Shown in pieces: positions 27,319 through 36,255 of a stretch of DNA of 64,000 nucleotides (its first letter is position 1; each line of letters opens with the position of its first letter). The stretch is from JAABTH01 sp964492615 (lineage in GTDB: Bacteria > Bacillota > Dethiobacteria > DTU022), in the NCBI GenBank assembly GCA_964492615.1, contig CAZBKZ010000011.1:1-64000 (forward strand), in the 5' to 3' direction. The position numbers and the translations under genes were made by a program. The notes under the pieces are model-generated. The model saw only the letters and a program-made list of their open reading frames with translations, searched no databases and was not told the origin of the DNA.

Positions 27319-28536
27319 ATGCAAATTGATTTCAGGGAAATTCTTAACAGGGCCGATTCATACAAAGCAGATATAAGCCGCTTCCTGAGAGAAATAGTCG
27401 CAATCCCATCCGAAAGCACCCGGGAAGAAAAAAGAATCGAAAGAATCAGGCTGGAAATGAATAAGGTTGGTTTTGATCGGGTTGAAGTCGACCCCATGGG
27501 CAACATCCTTGGTTATCTGGGCCAGGGCAGCACCCTGATCGCGATGGATGCCCATGTTGATAATGTTGGAACAGGAGATATCAACCTCTGGAAGTACGAC
27601 CCTCTGCTCGGTTTCGAAAACGATGAAATAATCGTTGGCAGGGGAACTTCGGATCAACTGGGAGGCATGGCCTCCATGGTCTACGCGGTTAGAATTATTA
27701 AAGATCTCAACCTGCAAGGCGATTATACTCTTCTGGTAACCGGAACAGTCCAGGAAGAAGATTGCGACGGCCTCTGCTGGCAGTATATTATTAATGAGAG
27801 CGACATAAAACCGGACCTGGTTGTGCTGACCGAACCTACTTCGTGTAATATTTACCTCGGGCAACGAGGAAGAATGGAAATAAAAGTATCAACTGCCGGC
27901 CTCAGCTGTCACGGCTCAGCTCCCGAACGCGGTGAAAATGCAATTTACAAGATGGCTCCGATTATCAGCGAACTAGAGGAACTAAACAAGCATCTGGGGG
28001 ATCATCCTTTCCTAGGCAGGGGGTCGCTTACTGTATCAGAAATATTTTTCAGCTCTCCTTCCCGCTGTGCGGTTGCTGACGGCTGCTTCATATCAATAGA
28101 CCGCCGTTTAACCCTGGGGGAAACAGCAGAAAAAGCCCTGGAAGAAGTGAAAAACCTGCTATCGGTAAAAAAAGCCTCCGCTATTGTTGAGCTATATGAT
28201 TATGGAAAACCATCATATACCGGACTAATCTACCCTTCAAAAGCTTACTTTCCTGCCTGGTTAATTGACAGAAAACACCCGGCGGTTAAGATTCTTGCTG
28301 AAGCTTATCGAAAACTTTTCAATCAAGATCCCATTATAGACAAATGGACTTTTTCTACCAACGGGGTTTCAATTATGGGACTTCACGGCATACCTTGCGT
28401 TGGGTTCGGTCCTGGCCATGAAGAGGAGGCTCATGCTCCGAATGAAAAAACCTGGAAAACTGAACTGGTAAAAGCTTCTGCCATTTATGCCCTGTTTCCC
28501 CTTCTCTATACAACCAAGTTTAAGGGAGGTATTTAA
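27319..28536 (+). CDS. ygeY: YgeY-type M20 family metallohydrolase
   Basis: A 405-residue M20 peptidase-family enzyme with the zinc ligands in DAHVDNVGTGD and RGTSDQLGGMAS, EEDCDG, and a late His in GFGPGHEEEAHAPNE. YgeY is often labelled a selenium-metabolism-linked hydrolase because it co-occurs with selenium-dependent hydroxylases. In uric-acid clusters it is thought to hydrolyse a ureido or carbamoyl intermediate leading to diaminopropionate; the precise substrate is not proven here. It begins 48 bases after xdhC with AAGGAGTG and runs directly into ygeW. Confidence 0.9.
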   Translation: MQIDFREILNRADSYKADISRFLREIVAIPSESTREEKRIERIRLEMNKVGFDRVEVDPMGNILGYLGQGSTLIAMDAHVDNVGTGDINLWKYDPLLGFENDEIIVGRGTSDQLGGMASMVYAVRIIKDLNLQGDYTLLVTGTVQEEDCDGLCWQYIINESDIKPDLVVLTEPTSCNIYLGQRGRMEIKVSTAGLSCHGSAPERGENAIYKMAPIISELEELNKHLGDHPFLGRGSLTVSEIFFSSPSRCAVADGCFISIDRRLTLGETAEKALEEVKNLLSVKKASAIVELYDYGKPSYTGLIYPSKAYFPAWLIDRKHPAVKILAEAYRKLFNQDPIIDKWTFSTNGVSIMGLHGIPCVGFGPGHEEEAHAPNEKTWKTELVKASAIYALFPLLYTTKFKGGI

Positions 28537-29520
28537 ATGCAAACCATCTTTAGAAATAAACACTTTATCACACTGCAGGATTGGAATAAAGAAGAAATAG
28601 ACACTCTGTTGGAAGTCTCTTATGATCTCAAAAAGAAATTCGCCCTGGGCCTTAACACACCTTACCTAGAAAATAAAACCATGTTTTTAATGTTTTTTGA
28701 GCAGTCGACAAGGACCAGGAACTCTATGGAAGCTGGTCTGGCCCAGCTTGGAGGCCACGCAAATTATCTTGATACAAGCACCATGCAGATAGCTCACGGT
28801 GAATCGGCTAAAGATACCGCAATTATTCTCTCCCGCTATGGTCACGGCATTGCCTGCCGCAACTGCTTTTGGGGTATCGGCAACGATTATTTACGCGAAA
28901 TGGCAGAATATTCAACTGTCCCGGTAATTAACATGCAATGCGACCTCTATCATCCATTACAGGCTATAGCTGATCTGATGACTATGAAGGAAAAAATGGA
29001 TTCCCTGAATAATAAAAAAGTGTCTATAATCTGGGCTTACGCGACAAGCCACAAAAAACCTATTTCGGTACCTCTCTCCCAGGTACTGCTTTTCCCCCGC
29101 TATGGCATGGATGTCTGGCTCGCTCACCCTGAGGGCTATGAACTACCTGATTGGGTCATAGAACAGGCTGAAGAAAATGCCAGGCAGTATGGGGGTTCAC
29201 TCACCATAACCGACGATATGGATGCTGCTTATGAAAATGCAGATGTAGTAATTCCGAAAAACTGGGGTGACTGGGTTACAGATCCGGACGGTAAAGCAAG
29301 CAGCGCATTGCTGGAAAAAAACCGCAGTTGGATCTGCACTGAAGATAAAATATCGCTGGGAAATGATAAAGTCTACTACATGCACGCCCTGCCCGCCGAC
29401 AGGGGAAATGAAGTCAGTGACACTGTTATTGACGGTCCCCGTTCGATCGTCTATGACGAAGCTGAGAACCGTCTACACACTTCAAAAGCATTAATGGCAC
29501 TGTTATTGGGTGGCAGGTAA
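28537..29520 (+). CDS. ygeW: YgeW-like carbamoyltransferase
   Basis: 327 residues of the aspartate/ornithine carbamoyltransferase fold. The carbamoyl-phosphate site is seen as EQSTRTRNSMEAG, the QIAHGES segment and HALPAD near the C-terminus. IWAYATSHKKPISVP closely resembles the corresponding YgeW motif, not the usual ornithine-binding 'DxxxSMG' loops. E. coli YgeW is about 396 residues, so this is a shorter relative. It probably phosphorolyses a carbamoylated intermediate of purine breakdown, yielding carbamoyl phosphate for ATP synthesis (inference; no carbamate kinase is in the window). The start ATG abuts the ygeY stop, with GGGAGG upstream. Confidence 0.82.
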   Translation: MQTIFRNKHFITLQDWNKEEIDTLLEVSYDLKKKFALGLNTPYLENKTMFLMFFEQSTRTRNSMEAGLAQLGGHANYLDTSTMQIAHGESAKDTAIILSRYGHGIACRNCFWGIGNDYLREMAEYSTVPVINMQCDLYHPLQAIADLMTMKEKMDSLNNKKVSIIWAYATSHKKPISVPLSQVLLFPRYGMDVWLAHPEGYELPDWVIEQAEENARQYGGSLTITDDMDAAYENADVVIPKNWGDWVTDPDGKASSALLEKNRSWICTEDKISLGNDKVYYMHALPADRGNEVSDTVIDGPRSIVYDEAENRLHTSKALMALLLGGR

Positions 29521-29527
29521 ACAACAA

Positions 29528-30850
29528 TCAGTTTATTTTTTTAATAATCCGCTGTAGTGATTTTTCTGCAGCTGGAAGCAAGCTGTTTTCATCAATTGTT
29601 TGCAAAACATTATCCTGATAAATAATCCGGCCATCAACCATGGTCAAAGATACATCAGCCGCTTTGGCTTCGTAAATAAGACGGCCGTAGATATCTGTTC
29701 CTTCCACGGGCAATGTATGTGGTTTGTTCAAGTCAACCAGGACCAGGTCAGCCTTTTTGCCAATCTCTATTGAGCCGATAGATTCCGACATGTTCATAGC
29801 CGCAGCACCCCCGAGAGTGGCCATTTCAAACACTCTAGCGGCAGGCATGGCAGTTGGTCCGTTAACCGGCTTCTGTATTAAAGCAGCAAGGCGCATTTCC
29901 ATGAATGGGTCCATGTTGTTGTTACAGGGAGCTCCATCAGCCCCGATGGAGAGATTAATTCCCAACTCGTCCATTTTTACCATGGGTGCGATACCGGAAC
30001 CAAGCTTCAAATTTGATGAAGGGCAATGAGCAACTGTTGTAGAGCTCTCCTTAAGAATATTTAATTCCTCATCATTAACCCAGATGCAGTGGGCTATAAT
30101 AAGGTTGTCGCCGGTTAAACCGATCTGATCAAAATATATAATATTGCGGCAGCCCAGGTTCCTTTCAACTTCGTTTATTTCATCCCTGTTTTCAGAAGCG
30201 TGTGTATGCACAAGGACTTTATGTCGGTCAGCCAGCTTTTTCGTTTCCCGGAGCAAATCCTCTGTACACGACAGCACAAACCGCGGGTTAAAAGCGTACT
30301 GCAGCCGCCCATCGGCGCTGCCATGCCATTTTTCGAGCAGGTCAACGCTCTCCCTGAGTGATTGATCAGTAGTTTCCTTTAATCCTTCAGGTTTCTTATC
30401 ACCACTGTCCATCATGCATTTACCACAAACAGCGCGAATTCCCGTTTCAAGAAGCGCTTCAAAAACAGCTTCAGTGTGATTAACCGTAGCCATATCAATA
30501 ATTGATGTAGTGCCGCTGCGCAACAGTTCAGCAACTCCAAGAAGTGATGAATAATAAATACTCTCGCGATCATGGGCTGCCTCCAGCGGCCAAATTTTTT
30601 TTCGCAACCAGTCAAGCAGGGCCAGATCGTCAGCTTGACCCCTGAAGAGAGCCTGGACCAAGTGAACATGGGTTTGAACAAGACCCGGGATCAATACCTT
30701 ACCCCGGCACTGAATAATATTGTCAGTCTTTTCAATATCGGTTCCAATCATTTTTATCCGGTCATTTTCGATGAGCACATCACCGGTAAATACATTTCTT
30801 TCAGAATCCATGGTTACAACAAGGGCATCGCGGAAAAGGTAAGTAGACAT
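29528..30850 (-). CDS. Amidohydrolase of the guanine/MTA-SAH deaminase group
   Basis: 440 residues of the cytosine-deaminase/TrzN-like amidohydrolase branch. Metal ligands: VQTHVHLVQALFRG, HTHASE, IAHCIW and GADGAPCNNNMD. The HVHLVQALFRG and DLALLDWL segments resemble guanine and 8-oxoguanine deaminases and MTA/SAH deaminases equally, so I do not give a symbol. It is convergent with ygeW (7-base gap) and divergent from the M20 gene. In this context deamination of guanine or another aminopurine to feed XdhA is likely. Confidence 0.8.
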   Translation of the reverse strand: MSTYLFRDALVVTMDSERNVFTGDVLIENDRIKMIGTDIEKTDNIIQCRGKVLIPGLVQTHVHLVQALFRGQADDLALLDWLRKKIWPLEAAHDRESIYYSSLLGVAELLRSGTTSIIDMATVNHTEAVFEALLETGIRAVCGKCMMDSGDKKPEGLKETTDQSLRESVDLLEKWHGSADGRLQYAFNPRFVLSCTEDLLRETKKLADRHKVLVHTHASENRDEINEVERNLGCRNIIYFDQIGLTGDNLIIAHCIWVNDEELNILKESSTTVAHCPSSNLKLGSGIAPMVKMDELGINLSIGADGAPCNNNMDPFMEMRLAALIQKPVNGPTAMPAARVFEMATLGGAAAMNMSESIGSIEIGKKADLVLVDLNKPHTLPVEGTDIYGRLIYEAKAADVSLTMVDGRIIYQDNVLQTIDENSLLPAAEKSLQRIIKKIN

Positions 30851-31017
30851 TCTGTGATCAACTCCCGGAACAGAACAGTGGTTTACAGGTTCATTATAAC
30901 ATGTTTCTATTTTTTACCTACGCAATGATCTCTCCACTATTCGCACAGCCTAAGCAGGATTTTATCTCATCGATAACAAATAAAGAACTTAATAAAGGAA
31001 AAGGAGCGTGAGCCGAA

Positions 31018-32238
31018 ATGATCAACTGCAGCAAGGAAAGGATGAAAGATAAGCTGCAAACTTTCAGTAAATTCGGGGCCACGGGTAACGGCGGCATCAC
31101 CAGGCTTTGTTTTACTGAACCAAACCTCCAGGCCAGAGCAGAATTTAGCAGACGCTGCCGTGAACTGGGAATGGAATTAAAAACTGATGATATGGGCAAT
31201 ATCTATGCCACCTTAAAAGGCAGTGAGAATCTCCCTTCCATTGCAGTAGGCTCACACGTTGACTCTGTTATCAGGGGTGGTAACTACGATGGCATTCTTG
31301 GTGTTTTAACCGCGCTGGAAGCGGCGGAAACACTGGTCAGCGAAGGAATAAAAACCCGACATCCAGTTACTGTACTGGTGTGGACCAATGAAGAGGGATC
31401 ACGTTTCCGGCCGGCAATGATGTCTTCAGGAGTGATTACCGGTAAATTTGACAGGGAAAGCATGCTGGCAGTAAAAGATGATGATGGCATAACCTTCGAA
31501 GAAGCGCTTAACAACAGCGGCTATAAAGGTGATACCTCCAACCGCTTCAGTTCAGAAAATTATAGGGCACTTCTCGAGCTGCATATAGAGCAGGGGCCTG
31601 TTTTGGAAGCGGAAAACAAAGATATCGGGTTGGTGCTTGGCGTACTGGGAATGGTAAATTATGAAATAATTACTCGCGGCCAGGCCAACCATGCAGGGAC
31701 CACTCCAATGCCGGTAAGGAAAGATGCGCTTCACGCCATGACTGAAATCATTCGACATCTTCACCATGAACTGGATAAACTTGACCCTGACCTGGTTTAT
31801 ACTACAGGGGAATTCGGAGGATCCCCCAATATACACACCGTAATACCTGATTATGTGCGCATAACTTTAGACGCTCGCCACAAGGACCCCCGGGTAATCG
31901 AACAGGTAGTCAATGTAGTTGAAAATTTGCCCACCGAGATCCTGCGCTGCAAAGTCAGTTTCAGAGAACAATGGTCTCGCCATACCGTTGAGTTTAATCC
32001 TGATCTGATTAATATTATGGAAGAGAGCATAAAAAAACTTGGTTACCCCTACAAAAAGATGTATAGCGGCGCCGGTCATGATGCCCAGTATATTGCAGAC
32101 GTGGTTCCGTCTACGATGGTCTTTGTACCAAGCAAAGAGGGTTTCAGCCACTGTGAAGAAGAATATACACCGCTAGAACAATGCTGGAAGGGAGCTAACG
32201 TAATTCTACATACATTATTAGCCTTGGATAAAAAGTAA
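31018..32238 (+). CDS. Hydantoinase/carbamoylase-family M20 amidohydrolase
   Basis: 406 residues, related to allantoate amidohydrolase (AllC), N-carbamoyl-amino-acid hydrolase and beta-ureidopropionase. Zn ligands appear in GSHVDSVIRGGNYDG, WTNEEGSRF and LHIEQGPVLE; the lid domain has QANHAGTTPMPVRKDA and the C-terminus has SGAGHDAQY. It would release ammonia and CO2 from a ureido compound derived from ring-opened purine. The specific substrate is undetermined. AAGGAG lies 11 bases before the ATG. It is monocistronic or read with the sfsA-like gene 62 bases downstream. Confidence 0.87.
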   Translation: MINCSKERMKDKLQTFSKFGATGNGGITRLCFTEPNLQARAEFSRRCRELGMELKTDDMGNIYATLKGSENLPSIAVGSHVDSVIRGGNYDGILGVLTALEAAETLVSEGIKTRHPVTVLVWTNEEGSRFRPAMMSSGVITGKFDRESMLAVKDDDGITFEEALNNSGYKGDTSNRFSSENYRALLELHIEQGPVLEAENKDIGLVLGVLGMVNYEIITRGQANHAGTTPMPVRKDALHAMTEIIRHLHHELDKLDPDLVYTTGEFGGSPNIHTVIPDYVRITLDARHKDPRVIEQVVNVVENLPTEILRCKVSFREQWSRHTVEFNPDLINIMEESIKKLGYPYKKMYSGAGHDAQYIADVVPSTMVFVPSKEGFSHCEEEYTPLEQCWKGANVILHTLLALDKK

Positions 32239-32300
32239 TAAAGCTTTCATAATATAAATAACCAGGACTACTAAATTGTTAAAAATGATTGTAAATCAAT

Positions 32301-33461
32301 ATGCTGAAATACCCATTTGATTTTCAAAAAATTAAAGGCAAACTGCTGGCCCGGGTTAGTCGTTTTGTAGTAGAAGTTGAGGTTAGAGGCATAAAGAGTA
32401 CCGCTTACCTGCCTAATCCGGGCCGCTTATGGGAATTGTTGCTGCCGGGAACTGAACTGACGCTTAGCCCTGACCTGTCAAAGGGTAAACTACCCTACAC
32501 AGTCCTGGGTTGCTGCAAAAATAACCAGCATGTTTTGCTGCACACCCATTTAACCAACAAAATGATCCACAGCCTGCTTAACAGTGGTTCTATCAAATCA
32601 TTTAAAAATTACAGAGTGATCCGTGAAGAACCAGTCTACGGCAGGCATCGTTTTGATCTGCTACTGGAAAACAGGATCAGCGCTGATAAATATTTCCTGG
32701 AAATTAAAAGTTCTACCCTGTTTGCCGGTTCATTTGCAATGTTTCCCGATGCAGTCACCCTGAGGGGTACTAATCACCTTCGCAAGTTAGAGGAGCTTTC
32801 TTTAAATGGGGTTAAAACAGGTTGTCTTTTCGTAGTCATGTCCCCGGAAGCTGATTATTTTCTCCCGGCATATAGCATTGACCCGCTTTTCGCTCAAACT
32901 TTCATGGACGTTAAAAATAAAGTTGCCCTGCGTGCTCTTGCTGTCGGATTTGATCATTCATTAAGTGAGGTTTCTACGATCAGGGAGATTGATATTCCTT
33001 ATGACTTAATTAAGCAGGAGCTTCAGGATCGGGGCTATTACTTGCTACTTATATCCTTAGATAAAAGCCAGGCATTAAAAATTGGGAGCCTGGGCACAAG
33101 GTCATTTCCCCGGGGCTATTATGTTTATGTCGGTTCTGCAAAGCGTAGATTAACTAAAAGGATCGCCAGACATACACGTATATCGAAAAACAAACACTGG
33201 CATATCGATCACCTGACAACTGAAGCAAACAAAATAGTGCCTATTCCAATCGTTAGCAGTGATAACGGGGAATGTGTCTTAGCCAAAACACTTGGTTCGA
33301 TTGCAGATTATACTGTAAATGGATTTGGTTCTTCCGATTGCCAGTGCCCGGGGCATTTGTTTTATTTTAACCAGCACCCCCTGCAAAACCCTTCTTTCGT
33401 AGAAACAATCCAGGAACACCGAATTCTCCGCCTGGACGGCAAAATAAATTCCGGTAGCTGA
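32301..33461 (+). CDS. sfsA: SfsA fused to a DUF123/GIY-YIG-like domain
   Basis: 386 residues in two parts. Residues 1-235 are SfsA (YLPNPGRLWELL, RHRFDLLL, FLEIKSSTL, FPDAVTLRGTNHL), a nuclease-like, DNA-binding fold of poorly known role. Residues 245-375 match the GIY-YIG-related DUF123 domain (GYYLLLISL, GYYVYVGSAKRRLTKRIARH, HWHIDHL, GSSDCQCPGHLFYF). SfsA alone is about 230 residues, so this is a true fusion with both domains intact. DNA processing or repair is the obvious inference. Start ATG has no strong Shine-Dalgarno sequence. Confidence 0.87.
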   Translation: MLKYPFDFQKIKGKLLARVSRFVVEVEVRGIKSTAYLPNPGRLWELLLPGTELTLSPDLSKGKLPYTVLGCCKNNQHVLLHTHLTNKMIHSLLNSGSIKSFKNYRVIREEPVYGRHRFDLLLENRISADKYFLEIKSSTLFAGSFAMFPDAVTLRGTNHLRKLEELSLNGVKTGCLFVVMSPEADYFLPAYSIDPLFAQTFMDVKNKVALRALAVGFDHSLSEVSTIREIDIPYDLIKQELQDRGYYLLLISLDKSQALKIGSLGTRSFPRGYYVYVGSAKRRLTKRIARHTRISKNKHWHIDHLTTEANKIVPIPIVSSDNGECVLAKTLGSIADYTVNGFGSSDCQCPGHLFYFNQHPLQNPSFVETIQEHRILRLDGKINSGS

Positions 33462-33491
33462 ATTGTTCATGAAAAAAAAATTATTTGTCTG

Positions 33492-33959
33492 CTATTGATT
33501 CATCTCTGCTATGAGTTTTAGCATCTCATCGTTTGAAGGGATGTCACCCATTGAATGCCCATAGTGAATAAACCTCAGAATACCATTCTTATCGATAAGC
33601 ATCTGGGCAGGTTGCCTTCCCAGTTTAAATAACTTAACCTGCTGACCGTATAGCTTAAGGACCGAGTGTTTCTCGTCTGGCAAACCAATAAATGTATAAT
33701 CATTTACTTCCCAGTAATTACGAAATCTTTTTTTGTCATCAGGACCCACAGATATTATAACGGTATCGTTATCACTGAAAAGCTTGCTATCCCGGTGCAA
33801 CTGCTCCAGGTGTTCTCTGCAAAATGTTCAGGTTAAGCCGCGGTTCAAAACAAGTAAAACATTTTTTTCATGCTTAAAATCAGAAAGAGTAACCTTGTTT
33901 CCGTTAAAATCTTCAAGCGTAAAATCAGGAGCGCTTTTACTCAATTCAACCTGGGACAT
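33492..33959 (-). CDS. Peroxiredoxin-like selenoprotein with UxxC motif (in-frame TGA)
   Basis: Reading from the ATG at 33959 (AGGAG 9 bases upstream) gives a 155-residue thioredoxin-fold protein interrupted only by TGA at codon 44 (33828-33830). The local sequence is VLNRGLT-U-TFCREHLEQL; relatives have a CxxC redox motif at this point, so TGA replaces exactly the first Cys (C47 is the second). The same frame continues with normal family sequence: SVGPDDKKRFRNYW, LPDEKHSVLKLYGQ, ALIGR-type LGRQPAQMLIDKNG and HYGHSMGDIP. No frameshift or other stop is present. Selenocysteine insertion is inferred. Standard gene calling would report only the part after the TGA (from the ATG-equivalent at 33800). 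It should act as a thiol or peroxide reductase. Confidence 0.85.
33796..33821 (-). promoter_or_regulatory. Candidate bacterial SECIS hairpin
   Basis: Starting 7 bases after the TGA, UGCAG can pair with UUGCA (28-32 bases after), enclosing a 7-base left bulge and a CUG-GAG-CAG tip whose loop starts with G, 22 bases after the TGA. Position and loop G fit loose bacterial SECIS rules, but the upper stem is only 3 bp. Unverified by folding. Confidence 0.35.
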
Positions 33960-34027
33960 AATTATCAACTCCTTTTCCTAGTTTCAAAATAATTTCTAAA
34001 TAATATCTTTTAACCTTATCTTAATTG

Positions 34028-35473
34028 TTAATTACCAGGAGATGGCCGCCTGTGGCTCCACGGTTTTAACTTTTCAAAGCATGATGCAGCAGTTAAAACT
34101 TCTCTTTCACAGCCGGGTTTACCTGCAATTTGCAATCCCACGGGCAAGCCATCTTCCGTCCATCCGCAGGGGATGCTGACTACAGGCAGCCCGGTAACAG
34201 AAAAGGCATAGGTAAGCATTATCCAATCGATATAACTTTTCATTGGTTTACCATTTATCTCTGTCGGATAAGCGACCTCTGCCAAAAAAGGTTTAACTGG
34301 AACTGTGGGAGTAACCAGCAAATCATAGTTTTCAAAGAAATCCAGCATCTTCTGCCATAAATCGGAACGATGCTTTTCAGCCCTGGCAATTTCAGAACCG
34401 CTCAACGCTAAACCCTGCCTGGCATTTTCTATAATGTTGGGATTGACCAGCTCCAGGAAATCCGATCTTTTTAATTCATCCTGGTACAGTGCAGCATACC
34501 GTACACCTCTTAGCACTGCTGCTGTTTCCTGAAGCCCCTGGAAATCAGGGCAATCATCGGTAACCGGACAACCTAACGATTCAAAAACTGCGATGGAACT
34601 CCTGGCAACGCCGAGGATTTCTTCATCAATCGGGGTCAGGTTAAGGTTATCACTCCAGGCAATTCTGAACTTACAGCGCTCTATATTAATAAGATCGTCA
34701 AATATGCTGCTCTCCCGGGGCATTAACGCTACAGGACTTCTTCTGTCATTCCCTGTAATTACATCCAGCATAAAAGCTGCATCGCTGACAGTTCGCGCCA
34801 TTGGCCCTTCAACCGACATGCTGTCCCAGTTCAAATCATTGGGGTAGACAGGAATCCGACCCGGTGAAGGACGGAGCCCGACAATCCCGCAAAAACTGGC
34901 CGGTATCCTTAAAGAGCCGCCCAGGTCGTTCCCTTCGGCCAGGGAGCAAAGACCGGCGGCCACTGCTGACGCAGATCCTCCGCTTGAGCCGCCGCTGTTA
35001 AAATCAACATTCCAGGGTGTTCTTGTTGCACCGAACAAATCATTATAAGTAGCTCCCCCGGCTGCAAATTCAGGCGTGTTCGTTTTGCCCAAAATTATTG
35101 CCCCGGCTTCTTTGAGCCGTTCGACAATGAGCGAATCTTTTTCAGGTATATAGTCTCTGTAAAGCTTTGAACCAAAAGTAGTTTTAATCCCCTTTGTCAG
35201 GGTAACATCTTTTATGGCAACAGGTACTCCTGCCAGTATACCGACAGGTTCACCTTTCATAATACTGTTTTCAAGCTCCCGGGCTGCTTCCAGCGCCTGT
35301 TCAGCCGCTACTGTACAATAAGCATTGAGCAGCGGGTTTACTGCTTCAATACGTTCCAGAAAAATTCTGGTTACTTCTACAGGTGAAACTTCTCCGGTTT
35401 TAATTAAACCGGACAGCTGATGCGCGTTTGTAAAACATATTTGTTCCACATCCATGGCAGGCATGCCCTCCAT
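34028..35473 (-). CDS. Amidase signature family amidohydrolase
   Basis: 481 residues with the complete Ser-cisSer-Lys catalytic set: Lys in VPVAIKD, the Ser of GGSSGGSASAVAAG and the nucleophile in GNDLGGSLRIPASFCG. It resembles GatA-like and aryl/acyl amidases, but no gatB or gatC is nearby, so it is unlikely to serve tRNA amidation. Substrate unknown; an amide from nitrogenous waste would suit the neighbourhood. Three in-frame ATGs (35473, 35464, 35455) occur around a GGAGGG; the last has the most usable spacing, so the true start may be 35455. It is the gene upstream of the selenoprotein on the same strand, 68 bases apart. Confidence 0.88.
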   Translation of the reverse strand: MEGMPAMDVEQICFTNAHQLSGLIKTGEVSPVEVTRIFLERIEAVNPLLNAYCTVAAEQALEAARELENSIMKGEPVGILAGVPVAIKDVTLTKGIKTTFGSKLYRDYIPEKDSLIVERLKEAGAIILGKTNTPEFAAGGATYNDLFGATRTPWNVDFNSGGSSGGSASAVAAGLCSLAEGNDLGGSLRIPASFCGIVGLRPSPGRIPVYPNDLNWDSMSVEGPMARTVSDAAFMLDVITGNDRRSPVALMPRESSIFDDLINIERCKFRIAWSDNLNLTPIDEEILGVARSSIAVFESLGCPVTDDCPDFQGLQETAAVLRGVRYAALYQDELKRSDFLELVNPNIIENARQGLALSGSEIARAEKHRSDLWQKMLDFFENYDLLVTPTVPVKPFLAEVAYPTEINGKPMKSYIDWIMLTYAFSVTGLPVVSIPCGWTEDGLPVGLQIAGKPGCEREVLTAASCFEKLKPWSHRRPSPGN

Positions 35474-35614
35474 TCAGATCTAGTATATTTGGTTACCCAG
35501 GATAAATATTCTTTTCAAAAGATTACATTCCTTCCTCTGCCCGAACAGCATTAATAAATACTGGTTGACCACAAGTAGTTTCTTTCTTTATAATTGCTTT
35601 TAGAGGGTGACTCT

Positions 35615-36136
35615 GTGCAAAACAATAATTTTTTAAATATGCCGGTTTATCTAATCAGTATTATTTTAATCATATTCGGGATAACGTTTCTTGCTGCTCC
35701 AGACAGGGTAGCCGAGGTAATAGCTATCTTTATAGGCGCAGCGTGTACCCTCATCGGTTTATATAAAATTATTACGATAATTATTAACTGGTCTCATTCC
35801 ACACTACAATTCTACACTCTCAGCTACAGTATCATTATTCTAATTGCAGGCCTCTTCCTGCTTTTTTTCACTAATCTTGCCATAACAGCAATCGGAATCA
35901 TCATCGGTATTTTTGCCATTTTTCTCGGGATTGATCGTTTTATTGCCGCAAAACGATACAAAAATTTCCGCCTGGTTCCTTTTGTCCTTCCCGGCCTGCT
36001 CCATATCACTTTTGGAATTGGAATGGTCTATTCAGCTTTAGCTGTAATCTCAATAATAATTGTGATAATAGGCCTTTACCTGCTTTTCAGCGGTATCATG
36101 GTTCTTATTTCTTCATTCACCAGACAAGGTTCTTGA
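35615..36136 (+). CDS. DUF308/HdeD-like membrane protein
   Basis: 173 residues with six hydrophobic helices arranged as three hairpins, each with a glycine-rich turn (FGITFLAAP, GIIIGIFAIFLGI, FSGIMVLI), the HdeD/DUF308 pattern. Function in Bacillota is unknown. GTG at 35615 is chosen because GAGGGTGA lies 5 bases upstream; a TTG at 35594 lacks a site. Confidence 0.7.
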   Translation: MQNNNFLNMPVYLISIILIIFGITFLAAPDRVAEVIAIFIGAACTLIGLYKIITIIINWSHSTLQFYTLSYSIIILIAGLFLLFFTNLAITAIGIIIGIFAIFLGIDRFIAAKRYKNFRLVPFVLPGLLHITFGIGMVYSALAVISIIIVIIGLYLLFSGIMVLISSFTRQGS

Positions 36137-36177
36137 TTGCTTCCCGACAGTTCATTTTCTTTTTTACATTAAAGAGC

Positions 36178-36216
36178 CGGGCTACCAGCGAAGCAACAAT
36201 TTGCTGGTAATACCCG
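36178..36216. terminator. Hairpin between convergent DUF308 and citrate synthase genes
   Basis: CGGGCTACCAGC (36178-36189) pairs with GCTGGTAATACCCG (36203-36216) with small bulges. A T-run (TTTTTTT at about 36231-36237) follows at a distance on the plus strand, and an A-rich stretch lies on the other side. Probably a bidirectional terminator. Confidence 0.5.
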
Positions 36217-36255
36217 ACCGATTTTACTCATTTTTTTACGTCTATCAGGATATGA

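Noticed and set aside
33492..33800. Truncated or frameshifted redoxin pseudogene
   Set aside because: The upstream part is in the same frame and the single TGA sits at the redox Cys, which fits selenocysteine better than decay.
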